Shown here one piece after another: positions 28,058 through 35,765 of a DNA stretch of 64,000 bases. The first letter of the stretch is position 1, and every line of letters begins with the position of its first letter. This stretch comes from Streptomyces mangrovi (GTDB lineage Bacteria; Actinomycetota; Actinomycetes; Streptomycetales; Streptomycetaceae), in NCBI RefSeq assembly GCF_900114215.1, contig NZ_FOSG01000001.1:372001-436000 (forward strand), in the 5' to 3' direction. Below the pieces are notes generated by a model. It did not search any database and was not told where the DNA came from. It saw only the letters and a program-made list of their open reading frames with translations. The position numbers and the translations under genes were made by a program.

Positions 28058-28128
28058 TCCCCCTCCCCGGCCTCCCCGGCCTCCCCGGCCTCACCGCGGA
28101 GCGGGGGACGAGCGGGCCGCCACATCCG

Positions 28129-28389
28129 GTGCGCCTGTGCGCGCACTACCTCCCCCACGGCGCCTGGCTGGAGGAGGGCGCGCTGCTGCGCGGCGCGGGA
28201 CGGTCGGCGGGCGTCCCGGGGGCGCCGGCCCACGGCCGGGCCGATCCGAGCGGCCCGCTCGACACCGCGCGGGAGCTGTCCCGCGCCCGGCCGGACGCGG
28301 AGCTGACCGTCGTCGCCGAGGGTCAGCTCGGCGGCGCCACCACCCGCGCCTGCGTCCTGAACGCGCTGGACCGCTTCGCGGCGCGGTGA
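28129..28389 (+). pseudogene. remnant of a prolyl aminopeptidase gene (C-terminal end)
   Basis: An 86-codon frame starting at GTG 28129 matches only the last part of proline iminopeptidase: CAHYLPHGAWLEEG, then HGRADPSGPLDTARELSRARPDAELTVV, and a final NALDRFA. In intact enzymes the segment after ELTVV carries the catalytic His (GAGHTGG or similar). Here it reads AEGQLGG, so the His is lost. The first about 200 residues, including the nucleophile Ser, are absent upstream. It is a decayed fragment stranded behind xpb. Confidence 0.6.
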
Positions 28390-28490
28390 CCGCTTTGCCG
28401 GTGGCGATGGCGATGGCGCCGGCGGTGACTCCCGCGGCCGTGTGAGGTGACGGACACTCCGTCCGAACCCCTCGTACGGCCCCGCTCACC

Positions 28491-28515
28491 GTGTCCATGA
28501 TCGGTTCATGGACAC
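28491..28515 (+). promoter_or_regulatory. inverted repeat over the start of the DUF2332 gene
   Basis: GTGTCCATG-N7-CATGGACAC has nine-base perfect arms and includes the ATG at 28508. It could be an operator, or a hairpin hiding the initiation codon. Confidence 0.45.
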
Positions 28516-29467
28516 GACAGAACGGTACCGGCGGTTCGCGGAACGGGAGGCCCGGGGCCACTCCCCGAGCTACGAGGAGCTGGCCGGGGCGATCGCCCGC
28601 GACGACCGCCTGACGGCCCTGATCGGCCGGTTGCCCGAGTCGAAACGGCAGCCGAACCTGCTGCTGGGCGCGGCACGGTTCCTCGGCGGCCCCACCGGCG
28701 ACCCCGCCTCGTTCCGCCCCTGGCTGCTCGACCACTGGGACGAGGTGCGGGCGGTCGTACTGGAACGCCGCACCCAGACCAACGAGCCCGGCCGGTGCGC
28801 CGTACTGCTGCCGCTGCTGGCGGCCCTGCCCCAGCCACTGGCCCTGATCGAGGTCGGCGCCTCCGCCGGGCTGTGCCTGTACCCCGACCGCTATCGGTAC
28901 TCCTACGACGGCCGGCCCGCGTTCGGCCCGGACGGCGGCCCGGTCACCCTGGACTGCCGCACGGCCGGTCCCGTACCGCTTCCCGCCCGGCCGCCGACGG
29001 TCGTCTGGCGGGCCGGGACGGACCTCAACCCCCTCGACGTGAGCGACGACGGCGACGTCCACTGGCTGGAGTGCCTGGTCTGGCCGGAGCAGACGCACCG
29101 GCTGCGGCGGCTGCGTGACGCCGTCCGCGTCGCCCGCGCCGAACCCCCGCACCTGGTGCGCGGGGACCTCAACGAGACCGTCCGCGGTCTGGTCGCCTCG
29201 GCCCCGGCGGGCGCCACGCCGGTGGTCTTCCACAGCGCGGTGCTGGCCTATCTGCCGCCCGGAGCGCGAGATGCCTTCGCCGAGACGATGCGTGCCCTGC
29301 CCGCCCACTGGATCTCCAACGAGTCCCCCGGCGCCCTGCCCTCCGTCGCCGAGCGCCTGCCCCGCCCGGCGCCCGCCGATCGCGCCTCGTTCGTCCTGGC
29401 CCTGGACGAACGCCCGGTGGCCTTCACGGGCCCGCACGGCCAGTCCCTGGAGTGGCTGGAAACCTGA
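28508..29467 (+). CDS. DUF2332 family protein
   Basis: 319 residues of the DUF2332 family. Conserved pieces are RYRRFAEREARGHSPSYEELA, NEPGRCAVLLPLLAAL, LIEVGASAGLCLYPDRYRY and VVFHSAVLAYLPP. The EVGASAGL segment looks like a SAM-binding motif I, and a methyltransferase-like fold is possible, but no activity is established. There is no ribosome site before the ATG, which lies in a perfect inverted repeat. Monocistronic. Confidence 0.8.
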   Translation: MDTTERYRRFAEREARGHSPSYEELAGAIARDDRLTALIGRLPESKRQPNLLLGAARFLGGPTGDPASFRPWLLDHWDEVRAVVLERRTQTNEPGRCAVLLPLLAALPQPLALIEVGASAGLCLYPDRYRYSYDGRPAFGPDGGPVTLDCRTAGPVPLPARPPTVVWRAGTDLNPLDVSDDGDVHWLECLVWPEQTHRLRRLRDAVRVARAEPPHLVRGDLNETVRGLVASAPAGATPVVFHSAVLAYLPPGARDAFAETMRALPAHWISNESPGALPSVAERLPRPAPADRASFVLALDERPVAFTGPHGQSLEWLET

Positions 29468-29517
29468 CCGGCCCGCTCCGCCCCCGCTACCTTTGCGGCG
29501 GACGAGAGGAGATCCCC

Positions 29518-29661
29518 GTGGCCGACGCCGACTCACGCGACCCCGCCGAGCGGACCCGCGCCCTACTGCGCGAGTGGAACGGCTACGACCCCACCGAGGA
29601 CGAGGCGCGGCGTCTGGACGAGGAACTGGACAGACGCCTGGCCGAAGCCATGGACCGGTGA
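29518..29661 (+). CDS. small acidic/basic hypothetical protein
   Basis: 47 residues, unrecognised, highly charged (RTRALLREWNGYDPTEDEARRLDEELDRRLAEAMDR), likely helical. The GTG at 29518 has a good GAGAGGAG site and the frame has typical codon use, so it is probably real. TACCTT at about 29489 could be its -10 element. Confidence 0.5.
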   Translation: MADADSRDPAERTRALLREWNGYDPTEDEARRLDEELDRRLAEAMDR

Positions 29662-29717
29662 CCGGCACTCAGAAGTACACAGGTCTGCCCTGCTGGACAA
29701 AACCGGTACGTGACCGA

Positions 29718-29870
29718 CTACTCCACCCCGCCTTCCTCCGCAAGATACGGTGAGAAGTCACCTCGGTCGCACGTCGTGTCTGCAGCTGCTTGTTCCAAGC
29801 CATCGAGGATGCGCACCCACAGCACCGGGATCTGTCTCATGGGCTCCTCCCACTCCTCGGTCAGAGCCAC
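29718..29870 (-). CDS. possible small ORF behind the HigBA-like pair
   Basis: A 50-residue frame (starting VALTEEWEEPMRQIPVLWV) with GGAGG before its GTG, lying 29 bases downstream of the antitoxin stop on the same strand. Codon use is less GC-biased than in the neighbours, as throughout 29.7-30.65 kb. No similarity recognised; it may be a third gene of the toxin-antitoxin operon or chance. Confidence 0.35.
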   Translation of the reverse strand: MALTEEWEEPMRQIPVLWVRILDGLEQAAADTTCDRGDFSPYLAEEGGVE

Positions 29871-29898
29871 CACGCCTCCGTCTGCGCTTTGTATGTCG

Positions 29899-30210
29899 TC
29901 ATGCCGCATGCGCCACAAAGGTCACCAGGGTCTCCTCATCCTCGACGGACAGGTCCAACCTGGCATCGAGGGCATGGGCCAGCGCGCGCAGCAGGGCGAC
30001 GGTGGGAGTCACCGCCCCTCCCTCGATTCGCTCGACCTCGGCCTCCGTCATTCCCGCCCGATGCGCGAGCTGCCCCTGTGTGAACCCGAGCGCGGTGCGG
30101 CGGTCGTACACGGCCTGCCCCAGCGCGATGGCCGCGCCTGCCTCGACATATGCGGGATCGGCTCGATGCTCGTCCGGAATCAGCCACTGCGTGTGATAAC
30201 CCCTGCTCAC
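29899..30210 (-). CDS. XRE-family antitoxin (HigA-like)
   Basis: 103 residues. A lambda-repressor-type helix-turn-helix lies at about 37-95 (YDRRTALGFTQGQLAHRAGMTEAEVERIEGGAVTPTVALLRALAHAL). The GTG at 30210 is preceded by AAGGAGCAGCT and overlaps the toxin stop as GTGA, so toxin and antitoxin are coupled with the toxin first, as in HigBA. It should neutralise the toxin and repress the operon. Confidence 0.75.
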   Translation of the reverse strand: MSRGYHTQWLIPDEHRADPAYVEAGAAIALGQAVYDRRTALGFTQGQLAHRAGMTEAEVERIEGGAVTPTVALLRALAHALDARLDLSVEDEETLVTFVAHAA

Positions 30211-30581
30211 AGCTGCTCCTTCCACGCGCGGTGGTACATCTCCTCGGCCGCCGAATGCTCAGCCTCGCACTCTTTCTGCGCCCAGAGAGCCCGTTGCACC
30301 TGCGTCTCCTCCCGCATCCGGGTCTTGCGGAAGACGGTCAGCAATACGATACGGCGTTGAGGGGCCAGCCAGTAGGTGACCCTTACGGCTTCGCTTCCCA
30401 GGATGAAGCGCAGTTCCCGCACCGGACCGTCAAGATGTCTCGAATACGGTTCACCCAGTGTCGTCGGGTGGTCGGCCAAGCGATCGGCATGTCGCTCCAC
30501 AGTTCTGTAGTGGGGTATCGACAGAGAGGCCAACCAGTCCCGCACCTCGGGCTCCAACTCCAGCACCCAGCGTTCTCGCAT
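30207..30581 (-). CDS. RelE/ParE-family toxin (HigB-like)
   Basis: 124 residues with a RelE-like core: WVLELEPEVRDWLASLSIPHYRTVERHADRL, HLDGPVRELRFILGSEAVRVTYWLAPQRRIVLLTVFRKTRMREE. The Arg-rich beta strand and the FRKTR segment correspond to the catalytic face of HigB/RelE mRNA interferases. The ATG at 30581 has no obvious ribosome site. It is followed by the XRE antitoxin gene with overlap. Confidence 0.75.
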   Translation of the reverse strand: MRERWVLELEPEVRDWLASLSIPHYRTVERHADRLADHPTTLGEPYSRHLDGPVRELRFILGSEAVRVTYWLAPQRRIVLLTVFRKTRMREETQVQRALWAQKECEAEHSAAEEMYHRAWKEQL

Positions 30582-30683
30582 GATGTCGAACGTAGGAACA
30601 CGGCAGTCACGGTGGTCGCTTTCTCAGCGCCCTACATCAGAACGAGTGACGGCTTGTTCTCCTGTGACGGTCAAGGCGATGCC

Positions 30684-31958
30684 TTACTCCTCGTCTGCCC
30701 TCCCCGGCCGAGCCGATCGCAGGCGCCACGCCGCGCAGGCCATCAGGGCCAGGGCCAGGGGCGCGTACGGGGAGGCGAGCGGCTGCTGCCACCAGTGCAG
30801 GTGGAGGTCGAGGTCGCCGGAGTGGGGGACGAGCCAGTGCGTGCGGGCCGTGAAGAGCACGGCGACGGCGCCCGCGACGTACAGCGGCCACCGGCGGGAC
30901 GGCGAGGCGGTGGCCGCCAGGACGGCGAGCAGCGGTACGCACCACACCCAGTGGTGGGACCAGCTGATCGGCGAGACCAGCACCGCCGTGCCCGCGACGG
31001 CGAGCACCCCCCAGCTCTCCCGCCCGCGCAGATGGGCGCGGCGGGCCAGCCACAGGCCCAGCAGCCCGACGACGGCCGCGGGCACGGCCCACCACAGACC
31101 GGGCTCGGGGCTGTGCAGGAGGCGGGCGGCCGCTCCCTGGAGGGACTGGTTGTCGACGATCCACGCCTTGCCGACGCGGCCGGTCTCGAACATCCGCCGC
31201 GTCCAGAACTCCACGCTCGCGCCCGGCAGGACGGCCGCGCCGAGCGCCGCCGTCCCCGCGAAGCCCGCCAGCGCCGTCAGCCCGGCACGGACGCGTCCGG
31301 TCAGCAGCAGATGGACGGCGAAGATCGCGGGGGTGAGCTTGATCCCGGCCGCGACGCCGATGGCCAGGCCCTTGCCGCGGGCACCGTCCGGGCGGCCGAG
31401 GTCCCACAGGACCAGGCAGGCCAGGGCGAGGTTGATCTGCCCGAAGACCATGGTCTGGAAGACCGGTTCCAGCCACAGGCCGACCGTCGTGGCGGCGATC
31501 AGGAGGGCGGGGGAGGTCCGCCGTCCGGCCAGGCGCAGGGAGAGGTGGACCAGCAGGGCCAGCAGCACGACGTTGCCGGCCGCGAAGAGGATCTGGACGG
31601 CGGGCAGGGGCAGCAGGGCGGTGGGGACGAACAGCAGCGCGGCGAAGGGCGGGTAGGTGGCGGGCAGGTCCCACTCGGTGACGGTGAAGCCGTACAGGTC
31701 GCGCCTCTCCGCGACGGCCTGCCCCTCGGCGCGGTAGACGAGCACGTCCACCAGGAAGCTGGGCTGTGCCGCGCAGACCGCCGCGAGCGCGGCGAGGGAG
31801 ACCGCGAGCAGGGCGGCGGCGGCCCGGGTGCGGTGGTCGCCGTGCGTGCCGAGCGCGGCGCGTATCCGGGCGCGGGCGGTGCGGCCGCCGCGTGCGGTGC
31901 GGGCCGGGCGCTCGGAGTCGGCGCCGGTACCGGTGTCGGGTGTGGGCGCAGCCGGCAC
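30684..31958 (-). CDS. GT87-family polyprenyl-phosphate-mannose-dependent mannosyltransferase
   Basis: 424 residues with about ten membrane helices, the DUF2029/GT87 architecture of mycobacterial alpha-(1,2)-mannosyltransferases. Family marks are VDVLVYRAEGQAVAERRDLYGF with the luminal acidic/Arg residues, FGQINLALACLVLWD, and SPISWSHHWVW. It is expected to transfer mannose from a lipid-linked donor to a cell-envelope glycan. A GTG start at 31958 follows AGGAGG. Monocistronic as far as visible. Confidence 0.8.
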   Translation of the reverse strand: MPAAPTPDTGTGADSERPARTARGGRTARARIRAALGTHGDHRTRAAAALLAVSLAALAAVCAAQPSFLVDVLVYRAEGQAVAERRDLYGFTVTEWDLPATYPPFAALLFVPTALLPLPAVQILFAAGNVVLLALLVHLSLRLAGRRTSPALLIAATTVGLWLEPVFQTMVFGQINLALACLVLWDLGRPDGARGKGLAIGVAAGIKLTPAIFAVHLLLTGRVRAGLTALAGFAGTAALGAAVLPGASVEFWTRRMFETGRVGKAWIVDNQSLQGAAARLLHSPEPGLWWAVPAAVVGLLGLWLARRAHLRGRESWGVLAVAGTAVLVSPISWSHHWVWCVPLLAVLAATASPSRRWPLYVAGAVAVLFTARTHWLVPHSGDLDLHLHWWQQPLASPYAPLALALMACAAWRLRSARPGRADEE

Positions 31959-32066
31959 TCGGCCACCTCCTGGGTTCCGGTCCGTCGGTCGACGGTCGTC
32001 TCTCGGTCGTCCACGGCCACCGCCGCGGGGCGACCCTAACCGACGGTCCGGTGCGCCCGGCCGGTG

Positions 32067-32372
32067 TCAGGCGCGGGTCGCGGGCTCGTGCGCTCTGCCG
32101 CCGCGTGGCCCGCTGTCGCGGTCCCGGTCCTGCTCCGTGCCCTCCTCCGTGTCCTGTTCCCGGTCCTCTTCGCGCGCCTCCGCGTAGTCGCCGAGGACCG
32201 CGACGTCGAACGCCGCGGCGGCGAAGACGGAGATCGCCCGGACGGCGTCGCCCAGCAGATGGCGGCGGTGGCGGTGGCCGCCGTCGCCGCTCCGTGCGTC
32301 GAGCGCGGCGAGCGCGGTGGCGCCCGTGGACCGGCCGCCGGCTGTCTGGGGAGGGATGGGGGTGCTGTTCAT
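32067..32372 (-). CDS. small hypothetical protein
   Basis: 101 residues. The central part (HRRHLLGDAVRAISVFAAAAFDVAVLGDYAEA) has one semi-hydrophobic stretch and resembles short conserved Streptomyces proteins of unknown role. The C-terminal 35 residues are a charged Glu/Asp/Arg low-complexity tail. ATG at 32372 with GGAG upstream. Divergent from the helicase gene. Confidence 0.55.
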   Translation of the reverse strand: MNSTPIPPQTAGGRSTGATALAALDARSGDGGHRHRRHLLGDAVRAISVFAAAAFDVAVLGDYAEAREEDREQDTEEGTEQDRDRDSGPRGGRAHEPATRA

Positions 32373-32514
32373 GACTCCACGGGTTCGCAGTAGTTTCGCC
32401 CTATTGGTCCATATCCATCCTAGGTCTCACCACGGCTTTCCTCCGCCCGCAACCCGGCCCGTCCACCCTCCCCGCGTACGGGGGAAATCGTTCGCCCGCC
32501 GGGACGAGCGGGGC

Positions 32515-32520
32515 TAGAAT
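32515..32520 (+). promoter_or_regulatory. probable -10 element of the HelD/HelR-like gene
   Basis: TAGAAT is the best vegetative -10 hexamer in the 427-bp gap 32373-32799; TTCGCC sits 18 bp upstream as a poor -35. It would give an mRNA leader of roughly 270 bases. The other visible structure in this gap is the hairpin at 32603-32626. Confidence 0.4.
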
Positions 32521-32602
32521 CACGCGTCTCCCGCCTCCCGCGCCACGGCACCGAAGGGCGTGCGTTCCGCATGCCCGCGTGCCGCCGTGCCGCCGGGAAG
32601 GA

Positions 32603-32626
32603 GCCGGCCGGTCGGTACCGGCCGGC
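32603..32626 (+). promoter_or_regulatory. strong hairpin in the long leader of the HelD/HelR-like gene
   Basis: GCCGGCCGGT and its exact complement flank a CGGT loop about 175 bases before the start codon. With an open frame in register with the gene upstream of it, the leader could carry an attenuator. Confidence 0.4.
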
Positions 32627-32799
32627 GGACCGCGCTCCCGGCGGCCGCGCCCTCGCCGGCCTCCGGCGGCCCGCAGCCCGTCGGTGCACGCGGTCCCCTC
32701 CGACCCTGTCGTCCACCGCACCCGGCGTGCGGCGCGGCCGCACGCCCGAGCGGCTCGCCCCGGCGCCGTCGTGCGCGCTTTTCCGCAGGAGGCCGCAAC

Positions 32800-34986
32800 G
32801 TGCCCGCGCACGCCCCCGATCCGCACGCCCCCGATCCGCACGCCCCCGACTCGCCCGGCCGTGACACGCCCGGCCCCGACCCGCTCGACCCGCTCGACCC
32901 GCTCGACCCGCTCGAACGCGAACGCGCCCACCTGGCCGCCTCGCGCACCGCGCTGCGCGCCATGCGCCATGACGTCGAGTCGCTCGACATCAGGAACGTC
33001 ACCGCCAACTGGGTGAACGCCGAGGTGCTCCAGCGCCAGATCGACGCCCGGATCGAGGCCCTGGCCGACCTCGCCGACACCCCACTGTTCTTCGGCCGCC
33101 TGGACTACACGGACTCCCCGGCGTCCCCCGGCGCCCAGGAGCACGGCGTTCCCGCGGCGGCCCGGTACTACATCGGCCGCCGCCACGTCCACGACGCCGA
33201 CGGCGACCCGATGGTCATCGACTGGCGCGCCCCCGTCTCCCAGCCCTTCTACCGCGCCTCCAGGAAGAACCCGCAGGGCGTCGGCCTGCGCCGCCGCTTC
33301 GGCTACACCGGCGGCGAACTGACCGCGTACGAGGACGAGCGCCTGTCCGACCCGGACGAGGCCGAGAAGGCCAGCGCCCTGCTCAGGCGCGAGATCGAAC
33401 GCCCGCGCGTCGGCCCGATGCGCGACATCGTGGCCACCATCCAGCCCGAGCAGGACGAGATCGTCCGTACCGGCGTCGACGGCACCGTGTGCGTCCAGGG
33501 AGCGCCGGGCACCGGCAAGACGGCCGTCGGCCTGCACCGCGTGGCGTACCTGCTCTACGCCCACCGCGAGCGCCTGGCCCGCACCGGGGCGCTGGTCATC
33601 GGCCCCAACCGGTCCTTCCTGCGCTACATCGAGCAGGTCCTGCCGGCGCTCGGCGAGCTGGCGGTGCGGCAGGCGACCGTGGAGGACCTGGTCGCCGAGT
33701 CGACGGGCGTGGAGGTGCGCGGCGTCGACGACCCGGAGGCCGCCCGGATCAAGGGCGACGCCCGCATGGCCGAGGTGCTGCGCCGCGCGGTCCGCTCGGG
33801 CGTGACGATGCCGGCCGAGCCGTGCGTCGTCGTCCGCGGCTCGCGCCGCTGGCGCGTCCCGGCGTACGAACTGGAGGAGATCGTCCGCGAGCTGCTGGAG
33901 CGCGGCATCCGCTACGGTGCCGCCCGCGAGGCCCTGCCGCAGCGCGTCGCGCACGCCGTGCTGACGCGCATGGAGCGGTCGGGCGAGGCCCCCGACGACC
34001 GGGTGCAGAACGCGGTGGCACGCAACACGGCGGTGAAGTCCCTGGTCAAGGCCGTGTGGCCGGAGGTCGATCCGGCGAGGCTGGTGCTGCGGCTGCTGTC
34101 GGACGACGGCTTCCTGGCCGAGTGCTCCGAGCGGATCCTCACCGACGAGGAGCGCAAGGCGATCCTGTGGACGAAGCCGCCGCGCGGGGTGCGGTCGGCG
34201 AAGTGGTCGGCCGCCGACGCCGTACTGATCGACGAGGCCACCGACCTGGTGCGGCGCACCCCCTCGCTCGGCCACGTCGTCCTGGACGAGGCGCAGGACC
34301 TGTCCCCCATGCAGTACCGGGCGGTGGGCCGCCGCTGCACCACCGGATCGGCGACGGTGCTGGGCGACCTGGCGCAGGGCACCACGCCGTGGGCGACCGC
34401 GAGCTGGGCCGAGGCCCTGTCCCACCTGGGCAAGCCGGACGCGGCGGTGGAGGAGCTGACCCGGGGCTTCCGTGTGCCGCGCGAGGTCATCGCCTACGCC
34501 TCCCGGCTGCTGCCGCACATCGCGCCGGGCCTGTCCGAGGCGACCTCGATCCGCGACGCGGCGGGCTCCCTGCGGGTGCGGGCGGTGGCGGTGGAGGAGT
34601 TGGACGGCACGGTGGTGGACGCCTGCCGCGAGGCGCTGGAGCGTGAGGGCTCGATCGGCCTGATCGCCGCCGACGCCCGCGTCCCCGCCCTGGCCTCGGC
34701 CCTGGACGCCGGCGGCGTCCCCCGCCTCACCCCTGGGACGGAGACGGACGCCGACACCCGCCTCACCCTCGTCCCGGCGACCCTGGCCAAGGGGCTGGAG
34801 TACGACCACGTGGTCCTGGACGAGCCGGCCGCCGTCGTCGACGGCGAACCGGACGAGCGCACCGGCCTGCGCCGCCTGTACGTCTGCCTCACCCGCGCGG
34901 TCTCCGGCCTCGCGGTCGTCCACGCCGCGCCCCTGCCCGAGCCGCTGCGCGACGGGGGTGACGGGAGCAACGGGGGTGACGCCTGA
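32800..34986 (+). CDS. HelD/HelR-type RNA-polymerase-associated UvrD-like ATPase
   Basis: A 728-residue superfamily 1 ATPase of the HelD group, which pries stalled or antibiotic-bound RNA polymerase off DNA. Residues 1-38 are a repetitive Asp/Pro-rich tail (PDPHAPDPHAPD, DPLDPLDPL). The helical arm region follows (AHLAASRTALRAMRHDVESLD...VNAEVLQRQIDARIEALADL). Walker A is GAPGTGKT (234-241), Walker B VVLDEAQDLSPMQ, and the C-terminal motifs LAKGLEYDHVVLDEP and LYVCLTRAVSGL are intact. GTG at 32800 follows AGGAGG. Actinobacterial HelR proteins confer rifamycin tolerance; no rifamycin-associated element was recognised upstream. Confidence 0.82.
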   Translation: MPAHAPDPHAPDPHAPDSPGRDTPGPDPLDPLDPLDPLERERAHLAASRTALRAMRHDVESLDIRNVTANWVNAEVLQRQIDARIEALADLADTPLFFGRLDYTDSPASPGAQEHGVPAAARYYIGRRHVHDADGDPMVIDWRAPVSQPFYRASRKNPQGVGLRRRFGYTGGELTAYEDERLSDPDEAEKASALLRREIERPRVGPMRDIVATIQPEQDEIVRTGVDGTVCVQGAPGTGKTAVGLHRVAYLLYAHRERLARTGALVIGPNRSFLRYIEQVLPALGELAVRQATVEDLVAESTGVEVRGVDDPEAARIKGDARMAEVLRRAVRSGVTMPAEPCVVVRGSRRWRVPAYELEEIVRELLERGIRYGAAREALPQRVAHAVLTRMERSGEAPDDRVQNAVARNTAVKSLVKAVWPEVDPARLVLRLLSDDGFLAECSERILTDEERKAILWTKPPRGVRSAKWSAADAVLIDEATDLVRRTPSLGHVVLDEAQDLSPMQYRAVGRRCTTGSATVLGDLAQGTTPWATASWAEALSHLGKPDAAVEELTRGFRVPREVIAYASRLLPHIAPGLSEATSIRDAAGSLRVRAVAVEELDGTVVDACREALEREGSIGLIAADARVPALASALDAGGVPRLTPGTETDADTRLTLVPATLAKGLEYDHVVLDEPAAVVDGEPDERTGLRRLYVCLTRAVSGLAVVHAAPLPEPLRDGGDGSNGGDA

Positions 34987-35058
34987 CGGGACGCCGGGCG
35001 ACCCGCGGGCAACCATCGGCCCGGCGGGGCCGTCCTACCCGGTGGAGAGGGGAGAGAG

Positions 35059-35538
35059 ATGACCGATGTGACAGTGGGGCGGGCCGGGCGTCCGAGAACG
35101 GTGGAGGCGGCGTTCGTGCTCTCGCTCGCGGCGATCGCTCTCCAGGTCGTCGTCTGGGTGCTGGGCTCGTTCGTCGTCTCCCCCACCGGGTTCGAGGAGC
35201 TGCGCGGCGAGTTGGGGCGGGACGGCGCGACCCGGCAGCTCGCCGTGTCCGCCGGTTTCCTGGCCGTCCTCGGCGCCCTGTGGCTGCTGTTCTGCCTCAG
35301 GATGCGCGCGGGCGACGGACGGGCCCGGATCGCGCTCACCGTCGTCGGCCTTCTCAGCGGGCTGTTCTTCCTCAACACCCTGAGCACGGACGGATTCCGG
35401 TGGACGGCGGACGGCGGTATCGGCGATCTGCTGCTGACCGACGTCCTGCCGGACCTGCCGGCGGCCGGGGCCATCGTGATGATGTTCCTCCCGGCCTCCA
35501 ACGCCTACTTCTCGGCGGCGCGGCGAGAGGGGCGGTAG
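35059..35538 (+). CDS. four-helix membrane protein
   Basis: 159 residues, not recognised. Four hydrophobic segments (about 16-40, 62-84, 91-108, 128-147) with a short cytoplasmic start. The ATG at 35059 has GGAGAGAG directly upstream. Transcribed in the same direction as the helicase gene 72 bases upstream; a shared transcript is possible. Function unknown. Confidence 0.7.
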   Translation: MTDVTVGRAGRPRTVEAAFVLSLAAIALQVVVWVLGSFVVSPTGFEELRGELGRDGATRQLAVSAGFLAVLGALWLLFCLRMRAGDGRARIALTVVGLLSGLFFLNTLSTDGFRWTADGGIGDLLLTDVLPDLPAAGAIVMMFLPASNAYFSAARREGR

Positions 35539-35621
35539 GCCGCTCGGATGCCCGCGCCCGTCAGCGCGGGCACGGGCGCGGGCACGGGCACGGGCACCTG
35601 AGCGTCTGTCGGGGACTTCCC

Positions 35622-35640
35622 GTGATCGTCGCACGATCAC
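35622..35640 (+). promoter_or_regulatory. operator-like palindrome upstream of the secreted esterase
   Basis: GTGATCGT-CGC-ACGATCAC, eight-base perfect arms, lies about 125 bases before the esterase start and after a GGGCAC-repeat tract (35565-35600) that ends the previous gene. Likely a transcription-factor site. Confidence 0.4.
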
Positions 35641-35765
35641 ATGAACCCGCACCGCATCACCCGCCCGGGTGTCGGGACCGGCGATTTCACCGATTCCAGG
35701 GGCGGTTCGGGGCGGTAATGGTGTGACGCCCCCTCACACCCTGTGCATGTCTCCTGGAGGAAACC

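Noticed and set aside
32373..32799. A rifamycin-associated element upstream of the HelD/HelR-like gene
   Set aside because: Searched by eye for the expected GGGGCTTGC-type inverted repeat; only GGGGCTAGAATC is present, without a second arm.
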